A stretch of DNA of 64,000 nucleotides. It comes from Thiomonas intermedia (GTDB lineage Bacteria > Pseudomonadota > Gammaproteobacteria > Burkholderiales > Burkholderiaceae_C). A program made the position numbers and the translations under genes. The stretch covers positions 620,001 through 684,000 of the forward strand of contig NZ_CP020046.1 of assembly GCF_002028405.1 (NCBI RefSeq), in the 5' to 3' direction. Positions 1 through 8,345 of this stretch are shown piece after piece. A model generated the notes under the pieces. The model saw nothing but the letters and a program-made list of their open reading frames with translations. It had not been told where the DNA came from and did not search any database. Each line of letters starts with the position of its first letter. Within the stretch, counting starts at the first letter, position 1.

Positions 1-3000
1 TCCAGCCGGGGACGCTTGACCAGGGCCTCGCCGATATGCAGCAGCTTCTCGCGCTCCGGCGGAGCGAGCACGGCGCTGCCGGAGGCGAAATGCACGTCCT
101 GCGGCGTGCCGTCGTCCGTACCCCCGAACAGGGCGCCCAGGGCGCGGAACGGCGCGGTGACGATCTTGGTCAGGACGTTGACGATGGCGTGCCAGATGAT
201 GCCGCCGTAGCTGAACTGGGGGTTGTTCAGGTCGCCATGCACCGGCAGGTCGAGGTCGATGACACCGTCGCTGTTTTCGAGAACGGCGATGGCCAGGTCG
301 AGCGGCAGATTCACCGCGCTTGGGCTGTCGACATGCGGGCCGAGCTTGAGGCGGGTGATGGTGAACGCGTTGCTGCCCTGCATCTGCGCCTTCTGGATCT
401 TGTATTCGAGCTTCGCGTCGAGCCGCCCCGACTCGATGGCGCGCCCGGCGAACTTGCCCGAATAGGGCGAGATCGACGCCATGTCGAGGTTGCGAAAACG
501 CAGGGTGACATCGGTGTCGTTTGTCGCGCGGAAGGGTTGCAGATGGCCGCGCACCCTGGCCTGCCCATAGTCATTGACCTGACCATCGAGCTCAATCTGG
601 GCGCTGCTGTCGGGGGCGTCCGACAGGCCGTTGATCACCCCGGAGAGTTTTTGCATGCGCACCCGGAAATCGGGCTTGATGGACTGGTCGGTGAAATCCA
701 CGTCGGCGTTGACGATGGCCGTTCGGTCGATGCGCAGCGCCAGGGGCAGCGGCTTGTCGGCCTCTCCCGGCGAGGACGGCGGCGGACCGGACACGGGCTT
801 GCGTGTCAGCAGAATGGCCTGCACGTTGAGCGTGCGGTTGGGATTGATGACGATGCGGCCATAGGGTTCCACCGCCTGCAGCGCCGTCATCTGCACCGCC
901 AGCGGCGCGGAATCGACATGCAGCCCGGTGGCCGCCAGTTTGCGCCAGCCCAGAAAGGGCGTGCGTCCGTCGGGATCGACCAGGGCCAGGTTGTCCACCT
1001 GCGCGCCACCGTCATAGGCCACCTGCGGCACGCCGTGACTGCCCGGGCGAATCTTCACCGTACCGTCCGCCGATGCCGTGCCACTGGTGAGCACAAGCCG
1101 CACATAGGGCGCCAGCAGGCCACCGAAAGGCGTCAGCGTGAGCTGCTGGAGCTGGACTTGCAGGGCGCCGCTCAGCGGCTGCGGGGCCACCTGCCCGCTG
1201 GCCTTGAACTGCCCGCCCTGTTTCAGCGCAAAACGCAGGTGCACCGGCACGGACTTGCGCAGATCCAGACTGAGGTTGCGGGCACCGGCCTGACCGCCGA
1301 TCACCTCCAGCCTGATCGGCGCGCCCCCGGTGTGCTCGTCGATCTGGGCCGAGAAGTCGCGCAGGTCCAGGCTCTTGAGATGCACGTCCGGCGGTCTGGA
1401 CGCAGGGCTGGCCGCGACCGGCTCGGCGCGCGCGGCGCCCCCGGCCGCCGGCTGAAACGCCTGCGCCCAGTTCAAACCGTCCGGGTTCAGCGCCACCAGC
1501 GCGTGCAAGCCGTCCACCTGCAGCGCGCCGGCATGCACGCTCGGCATGCCCGCATCGCGAACGCTGATCTGGCTGGGATCGAGCTGCAGGCGCTTCCATC
1601 GGGCCAGGGTCTGACGGGCGCTGTCGAGCTGCATCGCGCCGATCTGCAGCTTGAGATCCTTGGCCTGTGCCTGAACCGGACGCCCCGCGGGCAGCGCCAC
1701 CTGCGCCGCGGCATCGAGATTGAGGTCGCTCAGACGAAGTTGCAGGGGCGTTTTGAAGCTCTGATCGGTGTAGTCCAGCGCCTGCACCCGGGTCGCCACG
1801 CGCTGGATATCGACGGTCCAGGCGGGCGCGGCGGCCGGCGCCTGCGGGGTTGCAACGGCGCGCTGGCCCTCGGGCTGCGGCCGGTTCTGCGGCGCCCCGG
1901 CACTCAGCGCCTGAAGCAGATCGATCTGACCATTCGCCAGCCGTGCGAGCTGCACGCGCGCGGCATCGAGCTGGACGGCGCCCATCAGCAGGCGGTGCTG
2001 CCGCAGATCGGCCTGCACGGCGTTCACTTCGAGCGTGGGCAAGCTCAGCCACGGCGTGGACCGATCCTGCGTAGGCTGCAGCCGGGTGTCCTGCAGGATC
2101 ACCTGGGGCAGTTGCACCGAAAGCTTGGCCAGGTCGGCCGAGCCGGGCTGGGTCTGCAGGCTGCCTGCCTGCATCGCGGCCTGGCCGATCTGCCCTTCGA
2201 TGCCTTGCAGACGCAACGGCCCGAAGCCCAGCTGCTGACGGCCCCAATTCAGTTGCGCGCCCTGCAGTTGCGCCGATTGCAGGCCCAGCCGCTCGGCGCC
2301 GGCGACGGCGCTCAACCCGTTCAGCGCCAGCGACCGCACCTGCGCGGTGCGCTCGGAGCCATCCATCTTGCCCTGCTCCAGCCGCAGATCCTGCCACTTC
2401 ACCTGGGCTGCCGCGGTCTTGGCCTCCAGGCCCTGGATCTGGGCGCCGAGATCATTGACTGCCCAATGCAGGCTCTCGTCGCCCAGCACCGCGCTGTAGG
2501 CGGCCTGCACGGAAGCCCGGCCCGCCATGATCTGCACATGATCGGAGAAGCCGGGAATCGCCCGCGCCGCCGCCGCCAGATCCAGCCCGGTGAGCTCGGC
2601 CTGCCCGCCAGATACCAGCGGATTGATGCCGACGTAGCCCTTCCAGCGCAGCGTGGCCTGCTGCTCCGGCAACTGCAGGCTGACGGCATATTGCCCCCGC
2701 GCCCTGGGCAGGGTGGAGAGGTCGTTGACCTGCACATTCAGCGGCGTCAGCCGGGTGGCATAAGGGTGAGGACGATCGTCGTCGGCATAACGCACCATGC
2801 CCCCCGCGATCTGCAGCCGCTCGATCAGCACGCGCGGCAAGGAGTCGGACTCCTGGGCCGGTTGAGGACCGCGCTGCAGAGCCCGAACCAGGCCATCCCA
2901 GTTCATGGCGCCGCCCTTGGCAATCGCCACGTTCACCTCGGGCCGGTCGATGCGGATCTGGTGAAACGTCCATGCCCACTTGAACAGGCTCACCGGGGCG

Positions 3001-3293
3001 AAGTCCACGAACAATTGACGAAAGCCCGCCAGCGGCACACCTTGCGGCGTGCTCAACTGCAGAGCGTCCACCGTCAGATTCAGTTGCAGAGGATCGAACG
3101 CCACCTTGCCTACCGTGGCCCTGCTGTCGAGCTTGGACTGCGCCAGCCTGGGCAGAAAGTGCTCGGCCAGCGGCCCCACCGCAAGGTAGCCGAAGGCGAC
3201 GTAAAACACGAAGAGCCCCGCCACGATGAGCACCGGCAGGCTGAGCAGCACACGGCGCAGCCCTTTCCAGACGGACGATGCGGTGACGGACAT
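1..3293 (-). CDS. DUF748 / AsmA-like envelope protein, C-terminus cut by window edge
   Basis: An open frame of 1097 codons runs from ATG 3293 off the left edge of the window without a stop. The N-terminus has a basic start and one membrane segment (about residues 15-38, LPVLIVAGLFVFYVAFGYLA), then a very long beta-rich, Gln/Leu-rich repeat body. The visible end carries FASGSAVLAPPEREKL, an OmpA-like ending common in DUF748 proteins. Members are AsmA-like, inner-membrane-anchored periplasmic proteins thought to act in envelope lipid transport or homeostasis. The opposite strand is also open along most of this gene because of GC skew at third positions, but that product has low complexity and matches no family I know. 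The gene is divergent from the antiporter at 3409, with 115 nt between them for both promoters. Confidence 0.85.
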   Translation of the reverse strand, partial: MSVTASSVWKGLRRVLLSLPVLIVAGLFVFYVAFGYLAVGPLAEHFLPRLAQSKLDSRATVGKVAFDPLQLNLTVDALQLSTPQGVPLAGFRQLFVDFAPVSLFKWAWTFHQIRIDRPEVNVAIAKGGAMNWDGLVRALQRGPQPAQESDSLPRVLIERLQIAGGMVRYADDDRPHPYATRLTPLNVQVNDLSTLPRARGQYAVSLQLPEQQATLRWKGYVGINPLVSGGQAELTGLDLAAAARAIPGFSDHVQIMAGRASVQAAYSAVLGDESLHWAVNDLGAQIQGLEAKTAAAQVKWQDLRLEQGKMDGSERTAQVRSLALNGLSAVAGAERLGLQSAQLQGAQLNWGRQQLGFGPLRLQGIEGQIGQAAMQAGSLQTQPGSADLAKLSVQLPQVILQDTRLQPTQDRSTPWLSLPTLEVNAVQADLRQHRLLMGAVQLDAARVQLARLANGQIDLLQALSAGAPQNRPQPEGQRAVATPQAPAAAPAWTVDIQRVATRVQALDYTDQSFKTPLQLRLSDLNLDAAAQVALPAGRPVQAQAKDLKLQIGAMQLDSARQTLARWKRLQLDPSQISVRDAGMPSVHAGALQVDGLHALVALNPDGLNWAQAFQPAAGGAARAEPVAASPASRPPDVHLKSLDLRDFSAQIDEHTGGAPIRLEVIGGQAGARNLSLDLRKSVPVHLRFALKQGGQFKASGQVAPQPLSGALQVQLQQLTLTPFGGLLAPYVRLVLTSGTASADGTVKIRPGSHGVPQVAYDGGAQVDNLALVDPDGRTPFLGWRKLAATGLHVDSAPLAVQMTALQAVEPYGRIVINPNRTLNVQAILLTRKPVSGPPPSSPGEADKPLPLALRIDRTAIVNADVDFTDQSIKPDFRVRMQKLSGVINGLSDAPDSSAQIELDGQVNDYGQARVRGHLQPFRATNDTDVTLRFRNLDMASISPYSGKFAGRAIESGRLDAKLEYKIQKAQMQGSNAFTITRLKLGPHVDSPSAVNLPLDLAIAVLENSDGVIDLDLPVHGDLNNPQFSYGGIIWHAIVNVLTKIVTAPFRALGALFGGTDDGTPQDVHFASGSAVLAPPEREKLLHIGEALVKRPRL

Positions 3294-3408
3294 CAAGACC
3301 TCGCGGTTGATCGGATGATCGGCATTATGGCTCCGCATCGGGGCACGCCGCCACGCCAGCCGATACCATGAGGCCACCTGTCAGCAGGGACCCTCTCCCC
3401 AGATCCCC

Positions 3409-4689
3409 ATGACCGACACCCTGCCCGCTTCCCTACAGTATCTCGGCGCCGCGCTCTTTGCCGTGGCCGTGCTGCACACTTTTTCGACCAAGTTCTTCGA
3501 AAGCCTGGCGCACCGGCAGACGGCGCATGCCGGGCTGTGGCACCTGCTCGGCGAAGTCGAAGTGGTGTTCGGCTTCTGGGCCATGGTGCTGATGGTGTTT
3601 CTGTTCTTCAGCCTGGGGCAGCACGAGGCCGTGGCCTACCTCGACTCGCGCAATTTCACCGAGCCGTTGTTCGTCTTCACCATCATGGTCATCGCAGGCA
3701 CGCGGCCCATTCTTCAGGCCGCCAGTGATGTGGTGAACGGGTTTGCCCGTGTCGTACCCCTTCGCGGCGAGCTGATGTTCTATCTGCTGGTGCTCATCCT
3801 GGTGCCGTTGCTGGGCTCGTTCATCACGGAACCCGCGGCCATGACCCTGGCGGCCTTGCTGCTGCGCGAGCGGGTGTTCGGCGCGGCGGTATCGTCGCGG
3901 CTGAAATACGTCACCCTCGGCGTACTGTTCGTCAACGTCTCCATCGGCGGCACCTTGACCCATTTCGCCGCACCGCCGGTCTTGATGGTGGCGTCCACCT
4001 GGCAATGGAATCTGGGCTTCATGCTCACCCAGTTCGGCTGGAAGGCGGCGATCGCGGTCACGCTCAACGCCCTGGGCGCCACACTGTTGTTCCGGCGAGA
4101 GCTGACCGCGCTGGAGCGCACGCCACCGGCGCAGGGCCAGGCAGCGGCACCGCTGCGTGCGCCGCTGAGCGTCATCGCCGTGCACGTTCTGTTCCTGGCC
4201 GGCGTCGTGGTGTTTGCCCATCACCCCGTCGTCTTCATTCCCCTGCTGCTGTTTTTCCTCGGATTCACCACCGCCTACGTCCGCTACCAAGACCCGCTCA
4301 TGCTCAAGGAGGGCATGCTGGTGGGCTTCTTCCTGGGCGGATTGGTGGTGCTGGGCGGGTTGCAGCAGTGGTGGCTGCAGCCCTTGCTCACCCGCATGGA
4401 CGCCACCGCGGTGTTCTTCGGCGCCACCGCGCTCACGGCCATCACCGACAACGCCGCGCTGACCTACCTCGGTTCGCTGGTGCAGGGTCTGAGCCCCGAG
4501 TTCAAATACGCCCTGGTGGCAGGCGCTGTGAGCGGCGGCGGCCTCACGGTCATTGCCAACGCCCCCAATCCCGCAGGCATCGCCCTGCTGCGTGGCCGTT
4601 TCGACGGCGGCGCCGTGCATCCCCTGGGGCTGCTGGGCGCTGCCCTGCTGCCCACGGCGGTCGCCATGGCGTGTTTCTGGCTACTCTGA
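3409..4689 (+). CDS. Putative Na+/H+ antiporter, integral membrane
   Basis: This 426-residue, strongly hydrophobic protein has about ten to eleven predicted membrane segments. Its features match the 'putative Na+/H+ antiporter' family (Pfam Na_H_antiport_3 type): the HTFSTKFFE start, the LWHLLGEVEVVFGFWA segment, and a conserved late region TDNAALTYLGSL with GGGLTVIANAPNPAG. The polar TDNAA and NAPNPAG stretches inside membrane segments are probably the ion path. Transport activity is inferred from family naming, and the substrate is not proven for most members. It is followed after 23 nt by the dehydrogenase gene, so the two may be co-transcribed. Confidence 0.8.
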   Translation: MTDTLPASLQYLGAALFAVAVLHTFSTKFFESLAHRQTAHAGLWHLLGEVEVVFGFWAMVLMVFLFFSLGQHEAVAYLDSRNFTEPLFVFTIMVIAGTRPILQAASDVVNGFARVVPLRGELMFYLLVLILVPLLGSFITEPAAMTLAALLLRERVFGAAVSSRLKYVTLGVLFVNVSIGGTLTHFAAPPVLMVASTWQWNLGFMLTQFGWKAAIAVTLNALGATLLFRRELTALERTPPAQGQAAAPLRAPLSVIAVHVLFLAGVVVFAHHPVVFIPLLLFFLGFTTAYVRYQDPLMLKEGMLVGFFLGGLVVLGGLQQWWLQPLLTRMDATAVFFGATALTAITDNAALTYLGSLVQGLSPEFKYALVAGAVSGGGLTVIANAPNPAGIALLRGRFDGGAVHPLGLLGAALLPTAVAMACFWLL

Positions 4690-4712
4690 TTTCACAAGAA
4701 CTTTCACCCCCC

Positions 4713-5618
4713 ATGAGCACATCCACGATCACCGACCTTCCCTCGTACGCCGTTGCCTTTCTCGGCCTCGGTGTCATGGGCGACCCGATGGCCGGTCACC
4801 TGGCCCGCGCCGGGCATCGCGTCACCGTCTACAACCGCACGGCTAGCAAGGCGCAGGACTGGGTGCGCCGCAACGGGGGCCGTGCGGCCCCAACGCCCCG
4901 CGCGGCTGCAGCGGGTGCCGACTTCGTGTTCTCCTGCGTCGGCAATGACGACGACCTGCGCAGCGTGACCCTGGGCGCGGAAGGCGCCTTGGCCGGCATG
5001 GCACCCGGCGCGGTCTTCGTCGATCACACCACGACTTCGGCTGACGTCGCACGCGAACTGGGCGCCGAGGCGCACGAACGCGGCCTGTTCTTCCTCGACG
5101 CCCCGGTGTCCGGCGGGCAGGCTGGCGCCCAGAACGGCGCGCTCACGGTAATGTGCGGAGGCGATGCCGCCGCGTTCGAGCGCGCGCAGCCCGTCGTCAA
5201 GGCTTATGCGCGCGCAGTGACCCGCCTGGGCGGGCACGGCGCCGGACAGCTCTGCAAGATGGTCAACCAGATCGCCATCGCCGGCGTGGTCCAGAGCCTG
5301 TCGGAAGCCCTCGCCTTTGGCGAACGCGCCGGGCTGGATCTGAACACGGTGCTGCAGGTGATCGGCAAAGGCGCCGCGCAGAGCTGGCAGATGGACAACC
5401 GCGGCCCCACCATGATCGAAGGACGCTACGACTTCGGCTTCGCCGTCGACTTGATGCGCAAAGACTTCGGCCTGTGCCTCGACGAAGCCCGCCACAACGG
5501 CGCACGCCTGCCGCTTCTGGCGCTGGTCGATCAGTTCTATGCCGACGTCCAGGCGGCCGGAGGCGGCCGACTCGATACGTCTTCGCTGCTGACCCGGCTG
5601 CGCGACAAGATGGTCTGA
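4713..5618 (+). CDS. NAD(P)-dependent beta-hydroxyacid dehydrogenase (HIBADH/GarR family)
   Basis: The protein is 301 residues long, the usual length for 3-hydroxyisobutyrate / tartronate semialdehyde reductase enzymes. The N-terminal Rossmann motif is FLGLGVMGDPMAGHLARAG (about residues 14-32). The substrate-binding signature is DAPVSGGQAGAQNG (about 130-143), and the catalytic Lys region is GHGAGQLCKMVNQ (about 177-189, Lys in LCKMVN). Start ATG 4713 is chosen because it places the nucleotide-binding fold about 13 residues in and follows the antiporter by 23 nt. The exact substrate (3-hydroxyisobutyrate, tartronate semialdehyde, succinic semialdehyde) cannot be told from sequence. The gene ends at a strong bidirectional hairpin. 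Confidence 0.88.
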   Translation: MSTSTITDLPSYAVAFLGLGVMGDPMAGHLARAGHRVTVYNRTASKAQDWVRRNGGRAAPTPRAAAAGADFVFSCVGNDDDLRSVTLGAEGALAGMAPGAVFVDHTTTSADVARELGAEAHERGLFFLDAPVSGGQAGAQNGALTVMCGGDAAAFERAQPVVKAYARAVTRLGGHGAGQLCKMVNQIAIAGVVQSLSEALAFGERAGLDLNTVLQVIGKGAAQSWQMDNRGPTMIEGRYDFGFAVDLMRKDFGLCLDEARHNGARLPLLALVDQFYADVQAAGGGRLDTSSLLTRLRDKMV

Positions 5619-5636
5619 GGTCAGGGTCTACAAACG

Positions 5637-5668
5637 ACAAAGGCCGCCGGAGTTCCGGCGGCCTTTGT
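5637..5668. terminator. Bidirectional rho-independent-type terminator
   Basis: A perfect 14-bp stem (5637-5650 pairing with 5655-5668, ACAAAGGCCGCCGG) closes on a 4-nt AGTT loop. It lies between the convergent dehydrogenase and pyrophosphatase genes, and its AAAGG/CCTTT ends give a short U-run in each direction. Confidence 0.85.
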
Positions 5669-5684
5669 CGCGGCAACGCGGCGA

Positions 5685-6215
5685 TTATTGGGCCGTATAG
5701 CGCGCGGCGCTCGCGGTGATCTCGGCGCGCGCGGCATCCACACCCGCCCAACCCTCGGTCTTGACCCACTTACCGGCTTCAAGATCCTTGTAATGGTTGA
5801 AGAAGTGCTCGATCTGCTTGAGCAACTCGGGCGGCAGATCTTCGGGCTTCTGGATGTTGCGGTATTGCGGCAGCAGCTTGTCGACCGGCACGGCGATGAG
5901 CTTGGCATCCACGCCGGCTTCGTCGGTCATTTTCAGCATGCCGACGGGGCGGCAGCGCACCACGCAGCCATGCACCAGGGGAATCGTGGTGACCACCAGG
6001 ACATCGACCGGGTCGCCGTCTTCCGACAGGGTCTGCGGGATGTAGCCGTAGTTGCACGGATAGTGCATGGCCGTGGACATGAAACGGTCGACGAACAGCG
6101 CGCCGCTGCTCTTGTCGACTTCGTACTTCACCGGGGGAGCGTGGGCCGGGATTTCAATGACCACATTGAAATCGTCGGGCAGGCTCTTGCCTGCGGGCAC
6201 ATCGAGCAAACTCAT
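5685..6215 (-). CDS. ppa: Inorganic pyrophosphatase (family I, soluble)
   Basis: The 176-residue enzyme hydrolyses pyrophosphate to two phosphates, pulling biosynthetic reactions forward in the cytoplasm. Family I signatures are complete: [17 protein letters not shown] near the start, [11 protein letters not shown] (about 54-64), and the metal-binding DGDPVDVLV (about 68-76), with further acidic metal ligands. Two adjacent ATGs occur at 6218 and 6215. The second gives the usual N-terminus [16 protein letters not shown] and better spacing from AAGGA. The gene converges on the dehydrogenase and shares the 5637-5668 terminator. Confidence 0.97.
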   Translation of the reverse strand: MSLLDVPAGKSLPDDFNVVIEIPAHAPPVKYEVDKSSGALFVDRFMSTAMHYPCNYGYIPQTLSEDGDPVDVLVVTTIPLVHGCVVRCRPVGMLKMTDEAGVDAKLIAVPVDKLLPQYRNIQKPEDLPPELLKQIEHFFNHYKDLEAGKWVKTEGWAGVDAARAEITASAARYTAQ

Positions 6216-6293
6216 CATCGATCCTTGTAGAAAACGGTTTTGATCAGAGGGATTGGGGTTGACTGGAAAGCGGCTGAACGCGGCAGGGCGGCT

Positions 6294-7013
6294 TCAGTTC
6301 GGCACACTGGCCGTAGGCGACGGCGGCGGCGCATTGACCGTCTGCGGGTTGCGCATGTCCTGGAGCTGTTGCTCGCTGATGATGTTGAACATGGTCACCA
6401 CTTTGGACACGCCCGAGGTGCCGCGCGCGATCTGCACGGCGCGGTCGGCCTCGCGCTGGGTGACGATGCCCATCAGATAGACCACGCTGTTGGAGGTGGT
6501 GATCTTGAAGGCATTGCCGAAAATGTCATGCGCGTCGATCAACGCCGCACGCACCTTGGTGGTGATGAGCGTATCGGTCGCGCTGCGGTTCAGATCGGCC
6601 ACGGGGCCGATGTCGATCTGATTGAGCACGGCCTTCACATTGGGAACGCCCTTGACCACTTCCTCGGCCTTCTGCTTGTCCGCCTCGGTCGGCACCTGGC
6701 CAACCAGCAGCACTTGCTGGTTGTAGCTCACCGCGCGCACATTGACGCCCGAACCCAGGGCCGACGAGATGCGGTTGTCGGCCTTGAGCTGGATGGTGTT
6801 GTCCTCGACGATGGAGCCTGCCGTGCGGCGGTCGGTCGCCACATAGGCCGTAGTGCCCACTGCGCCAAGGCCGAGCACGAAGCAGCCCTGCAGCTGCGTG
6901 GCGGCAAGCACCACGGCGAGCACGCTGGCCGCACGCCAGAGCCTGCGGGGACTGCGCGCACTGGCGCCTGAAGGTAAGGACTGTGAGCGTTCGACTGTGT
7001 TGGTCTGTGTCAT
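6294..7013 (-). CDS. dolP: BON-domain lipoprotein, DolP (YraP)-like
   Basis: The 239-residue exported lipoprotein has a hydrophobic signal peptide ending in the lipobox LQGC (about residues 41-44), so it is predicted to be outer-membrane anchored. Two BON domains follow (about 68-140 and 143-215), with GVNVRAVSYNQQVLLVGQV and ITTSNSVVYLMGIVTQREAD as the typical strand-helix cores, then a Pro-rich tail. DolP binds anionic lipids and supports outer-membrane integrity and BamA in enterobacteria. That role is carried over by family and by the gene order with diaA, yraN and rsmI. Its ATG overlaps the diaA stop by 4 nt, indicating translational coupling. Confidence 0.9.
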   Translation of the reverse strand: MTQTNTVERSQSLPSGASARSPRRLWRAASVLAVVLAATQLQGCFVLGLGAVGTTAYVATDRRTAGSIVEDNTIQLKADNRISSALGSGVNVRAVSYNQQVLLVGQVPTEADKQKAEEVVKGVPNVKAVLNQIDIGPVADLNRSATDTLITTKVRAALIDAHDIFGNAFKITTSNSVVYLMGIVTQREADRAVQIARGTSGVSKVVTMFNIISEQQLQDMRNPQTVNAPPPSPTASVPN

Positions 7014-7636
7014 TCCGTGGACTCCGATTCACCCATCAAGATCCAGTCTAAGCCATCGCAAAGACAGTGCAGGGTCAGCAGATGCACCTCCTGAATACGC
7101 GCAGTGCGGTCATGGGGCACGGCGATATGCACATCGACGTCGCGCAGCAGGCCCGCCACCCGGCCGCCGGTGCGCCCGGTCAGGGCCAGCACGCTCATTT
7201 CGCGGCTTTGCGCGGACCGCACCGCTTCGACGATGCTCGACGAGTTGCCGCTGGTGCTGAAGGCCACGAGCACATCCCCCGGCAGCCCCAGGGCCCGCAC
7301 CTGCTTGGAGAACACATGGTCGAACCCATAGTCGTTCGCCACCGCGGTGAGAGTGGAGGTATCGGTCGTGAGGGCGATGGCGGCCAGCTCGGGACGCTCG
7401 CGCTCGAAGCGGCCGACCAGCTCCGCCGCCAGGTGCTGGCTGTCGGCCGCAGAACCGCCGTTGCCGCAGATCAGAATCTTGTGTCCGTTGGACACCGCGG
7501 TCGCCAGCACATCCACGGCGCGGGCGATCGGCCCGGTCAGCGACTCTGCCGCCTGGTACTTCAGATCGGCGCTGTCGAAAAAATGCTGCTGGATACGCTG
7601 TTCGAGCATGACGTGACGAAGGTGCAAATCGGTCAT
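7010..7636 (-). CDS. diaA: SIS-domain phosphoheptose isomerase-like protein (DiaA/GmhA)
   Basis: The 208-residue single SIS domain shows the family motifs GHKILICGNGGSAADSQHLAAELVG (given here as CGNGGSAADSQH near residues 57-68) and FSTSGNSSSIVEAV (about 127-140). Two related functions share this fold: GmhA makes heptose-7-phosphate isomers for LPS, and DiaA binds DnaA at initiation. Location directly upstream of the dolP-like gene and near yraN/rsmI matches the enteric diaA neighbourhood, so DiaA is favoured. The isomerase role cannot be excluded from sequence alone. Confidence 0.88.
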   Translation of the reverse strand: MTDLHLRHVMLEQRIQQHFFDSADLKYQAAESLTGPIARAVDVLATAVSNGHKILICGNGGSAADSQHLAAELVGRFERERPELAAIALTTDTSTLTAVANDYGFDHVFSKQVRALGLPGDVLVAFSTSGNSSSIVEAVRSAQSREMSVLALTGRTGGRVAGLLRDVDVHIAVPHDRTARIQEVHLLTLHCLCDGLDWILMGESESTE

Positions 7637-7704
7637 GTTAGTCGCGGCGGCTGCCTCGCGGTTCCTGGTTCGCTATTGATCCGCCATGTTGAGGTTTGAA
7701 ACGC

Positions 7705-7905
7705 CCCCCCACCCCAACCCTCCCCACAAGTGGAGAGGGAGCCAACACGCCTCCCCCACAGCATGGAGGTTGGGAGGGCTTATGCAGATCACGCGCAGCG
7801 CTGTTTACTCCTCCCCCACAGAGTGGGGGAGGTCGGGAGGGCTTACGCAGATCACGCGCAGCGCAGTCTTCTCCTCCCCCACGCCGTGGGGGAGGTCGGG
7901 AGGGG
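7705..7905. repeat. Three-copy tandem C/G-rich hairpin repeat, period about 60 bp
   Basis: This 328-nt gap (7637-7964) between diaA and yraN holds no credible gene. It carries repeated hairpins CTCCCCCAC-3 nt-GTGGGGGAG starting near 7751, 7811 and 7874. The first two copies are followed by GGGAGGGCTTAYGCAGATCAC and GCGCAGCGC. The first two units are 60 nt apart and the third is 63 nt on and shortened. A degenerate half copy precedes them near 7715. It looks like a dispersed, REP-type intergenic repeat; transcription read-through control between diaA and yraN is possible. Confidence 0.75.
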
Positions 7906-7964
7906 GAGACGTTTGCATGGCGGAGCCCATGACCCGTTCATCCTTCTCCAGGCCAGACCAATAG

Positions 7965-8345
7965 TCATTCCTCGGCGGCAAACGCCCCCGGCAGCCACGC
8001 CAGCGCCCCGGACTCCAGCGTCACCACGTCGAAGCGACAGACCGGCTCCTCGGGCAGGCGTGCCAGATAGTGCCGTGCCGCCAGCACGATGCGGCGGCGC
8101 TTGGTGGCGTCGACGCTGCCGGCCGCGCCGCCATACGCCGCATGACTGCGGGCACGCACCTCGACGAAGACCAGGGTGCCGTCCACGTCGCGCATGATCA
8201 GATCGATCTCGCCGCCGCGCACCCGATAATTGCGCTCGACCAATTGCAATCCGCGGGCCTGCAGGTCGGCGCAAGCCTGCGCCTCTGCAGACTGTCCCAG
8301 ACGGCGCGCCGCGCGCTGCTTCCACCACTGCCCCATCCCCGCCAT
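7965..8345 (-). CDS. yraN: YraN family (UPF0102) nuclease-like protein
   Basis: The 126-residue protein has the UPF0102 fold signatures: GQSAEAQACADLQARGL near the N-terminus, NYRVRGGEIDLIMRD (about 37-51) and LVFVEVRARSHAAYGGA (about 55-71). The GEID...VEVR pair corresponds to an Endonuclease/Holliday-junction-resolvase-type PD-(D/E)XK core. Biochemical function is unsettled in the family. Start ATG 8345 is preferred because a GGGAGAGG Shine-Dalgarno precedes it; ATG 8336 is the alternative. The start codon lies in a CATG shared with the divergent rsmI start. Confidence 0.87.
   Translation of the reverse strand: MAGMGQWWKQRAARRLGQSAEAQACADLQARGLQLVERNYRVRGGEIDLIMRDVDGTLVFVEVRARSHAAYGGAAGSVDATKRRRIVLAARHYLARLPEEPVCRFDVVTLESGALAWLPGAFAAEE

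Noticed and set aside
36-3371. A 1111-codon open frame on the plus strand
   Set aside because: It is antisense to the DUF748 gene. Its product is Arg/His/Gln-rich with no family pattern, whereas the minus frame shows a membrane anchor and the DUF748 ending.
7705-7905. CRISPR array
   Set aside because: Repeats are long, GC hairpins with shared, not unique, spacers, only three copies, and no cas genes are present in the window.
7696-7964. Overlapping ORFs between diaA and yraN
   Set aside because: All translate the tandem hairpin repeat into Pro/Gly/Arg strings and have no start signal.
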